From the NCBI GenBank assembly GCA_003133425.1, contig PKXI01000367.1:1-23454 (forward strand): a DNA stretch of 23,454 nt. The letters are read 5' to 3'. Below, in pieces: positions 22,602-23,454 of this stretch (positions within the stretch are counted from its first letter, which is position 1; each line of letters begins with the position of its first letter). Source of the DNA: Acidobacteriaceae bacterium (lineage in GTDB: Bacteria > Acidobacteriota > Terriglobia > Terriglobales > Acidobacteriaceae). A program made the position numbers and the translations under genes. The notes below the pieces were generated by a model. That model had not been told where the DNA came from. It worked only from the letters and a program-made list of their open reading frames with translations, and did not search any database.

Positions 22602-23204
22602 TCAGACTCGCTTTAATAGACTGAATTGAAAGGACTGCTGCTTACCCCACGGAGTCACGTGCATTTCGGACTCGCTTTTCAGGAGAGCGAACTGCGGGCC
22701 GAGTTCCAAAGCGAGCTTCGGCCCATCATATCGCCGAACTTCTAGCCCGCTGCATTTTTCCGGTCCATCAAGTGCAAACGAACCGATCACAGCATGCCCG
22801 CCCACCGAAACCGATTGCGTCAGTAACCTTCTACAGGCCGCCCGGTCACCTGGAGCGGTGAGAAAGTGGAAGACGGCCCGATCATGCCACACATCAAAGG
22901 TCTCCAGACCTAGCCCGGCTGTAACGTCGGCGGTAATCCATTGGATCTGGCTCGCCTTGGCCCCGAGCCGTTTGCGGTCACGCTCGATCGCTGCCTCAGA
23001 GATGTCCAAGACAGCTACGCTGTAGCCGCGATCCAGGAGCCTCTCCGCAAGAAGGGACGTCCCGCCACCCACATCAATCACCCGGCCGGAAGAGCACGCC
23101 TCGCCGATGAGTTCCAGAGAAATGAGCGGCTCGGGTTGCGTCCAGCTCATTTCTTCATCAGTCTTGGACAAGTAAATCGAGTTCCAGTGTTCTCTGCTAT
23201 TCAT
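22602..23204 (-). CDS. Class I SAM-dependent methyltransferase
   Basis: This encodes a 200-aa Rossmann-fold methyltransferase. SAM motif I is VIDVGGGTSLLAERLL near residues 42-57. The acidic residue at the end of strand 2 is in YSVAVLDISE (about 68). Motif II/IV DVWHDRAVFHFLTAPGDRA is near 104-122, and the C-terminal beta-hairpin ends ESEMHVTPWGKQQSFQFSLL. The opening HWNSIYLSKTDEEMSWTQPE is typical of small-molecule methyltransferases related to thiol or oxyanion methylases. The substrate is unknown. The start codon lies inside the 3' end of the upstream PadR-type gene (8-bp overlap), so they form one transcription unit in which the regulator probably controls its own operon. Confidence 0.85.
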   Translation of the reverse strand: MNSREHWNSIYLSKTDEEMSWTQPEPLISLELIGEACSSGRVIDVGGGTSLLAERLLDRGYSVAVLDISEAAIERDRKRLGAKASQIQWITADVTAGLGLETFDVWHDRAVFHFLTAPGDRAACRRLLTQSVSVGGHAVIGSFALDGPEKCSGLEVRRYDGPKLALELGPQFALLKSESEMHVTPWGKQQSFQFSLLKRV

Positions 23205-23454
23205 CTTGCAATCGCCGCCTCTTCGGCGTAAGGCTCGCCACAGAGCCGTCGCTGAGAGGCGAGATCTTCCGCGGGTGTTCTTCGTGAAGTTCGTCGTGCA
23301 ACTCGTCGACCTTCACTCTCGCCTTGTCTAAAGCCTTCTTACCAGCGGACGTGATCCTGTAAACCCGCCGTTTGTGGCCTCCAACATTTCTGAGCACCGA
23401 CTTGAACAGACCGCTGCGCTCCAAACCATGCAAGAGCGGGTAGAGAGTTCCGGG
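23197..23454 (-). CDS. PadR-family transcriptional regulator, partial (5' end outside the window)
   Basis: The frame is open from the window edge at 23454 to the TAG at 23197-23199, 85 residues of the C-terminal portion. The visible PGTLYPLLHGLERSGLFKSV is the recognition helix and start of the wing of a PadR winged helix. KRRVYRITSAGKKALDKARV is the diagnostic wing-to-helix-4 continuation. The start and the first helices lie beyond the window. PadR proteins are usually repressors relieved by phenolic or other small ligands and are often co-transcribed with the genes they control, here the methyltransferase that overlaps its end. Confidence 0.87.
   Translation of the reverse strand, partial: PGTLYPLLHGLERSGLFKSVLRNVGGHKRRVYRITSAGKKALDKARVKVDELHDELHEEHPRKISPLSDGSVASLTPKRRRLQDE

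Noticed and set aside
1..23454. CRISPR arrays, tRNA or rRNA genes
   Set aside because: I saw no regularly spaced repeats, no cloverleaf with the conserved TTCGA-type arm, and no rRNA-like sequence.

Overview
The window looks like an accessory-rich stretch of an Acidobacteriota (Terriglobia-like) chromosome or large plasmid. The main clues are a large TonB-dependent receptor with an N-terminal carboxypeptidase-regulatory-like domain, the moderately GC-rich coding style, and the mix of efflux, IS and small accessory genes. The taxonomic call is inference from gene families; there is no rRNA or tRNA here to confirm it.

Region 1 (1-4772, all plus strand) is a replication or mobile-element style module: a 78-aa putative DNA-binding protein, a winged-helix protein, a C2HC zinc-finger protein with a coiled coil, a complete RecD2-type SF1 helicase and a small unknown protein. 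The winged-helix and zinc-finger genes both appear frameshifted. Region 2 (4872-8500, minus strand) holds a PfkB-family sugar kinase and a two-gene unit made of a [2Fe-2S] ferredoxin/O-methyltransferase fusion, split by an in-frame TAG, and an HD-domain protein. Region 3 (8525-11690) is a 965-aa TonB-dependent receptor with a clear 3' hairpin and a nested palindrome upstream.

Region 4 (12109-13546) is an intact ISKra4-like insertion sequence with perfect 25-bp terminal inverted repeats. Region 5 (13577-15463) is a class II Fic protein with a hypothetical gene downstream; the Fic promoter overlaps an inverted repeat. Region 6 (15753-21673) is a tripartite RND efflux operon in the order outer-membrane factor, pump, adaptor, driven by a good sigma70-type promoter. 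Region 7 (21865-23454) has a frameshifted cation-efflux-type transporter, a SAM methyltransferase and the 3' part of a PadR-family regulator that overlaps the methyltransferase start.

Four genes carry apparent lesions (three single-base frameshifts and one nonsense codon). Either the region is decaying accessory DNA or the assembly has local errors; read-level evidence would separate these. The most distinctive candidates for undescribed biology are the plus-strand HTH/winged-helix/zinc-finger/RecD2 module and the ferredoxin-methyltransferase fusion paired with an HD protein.
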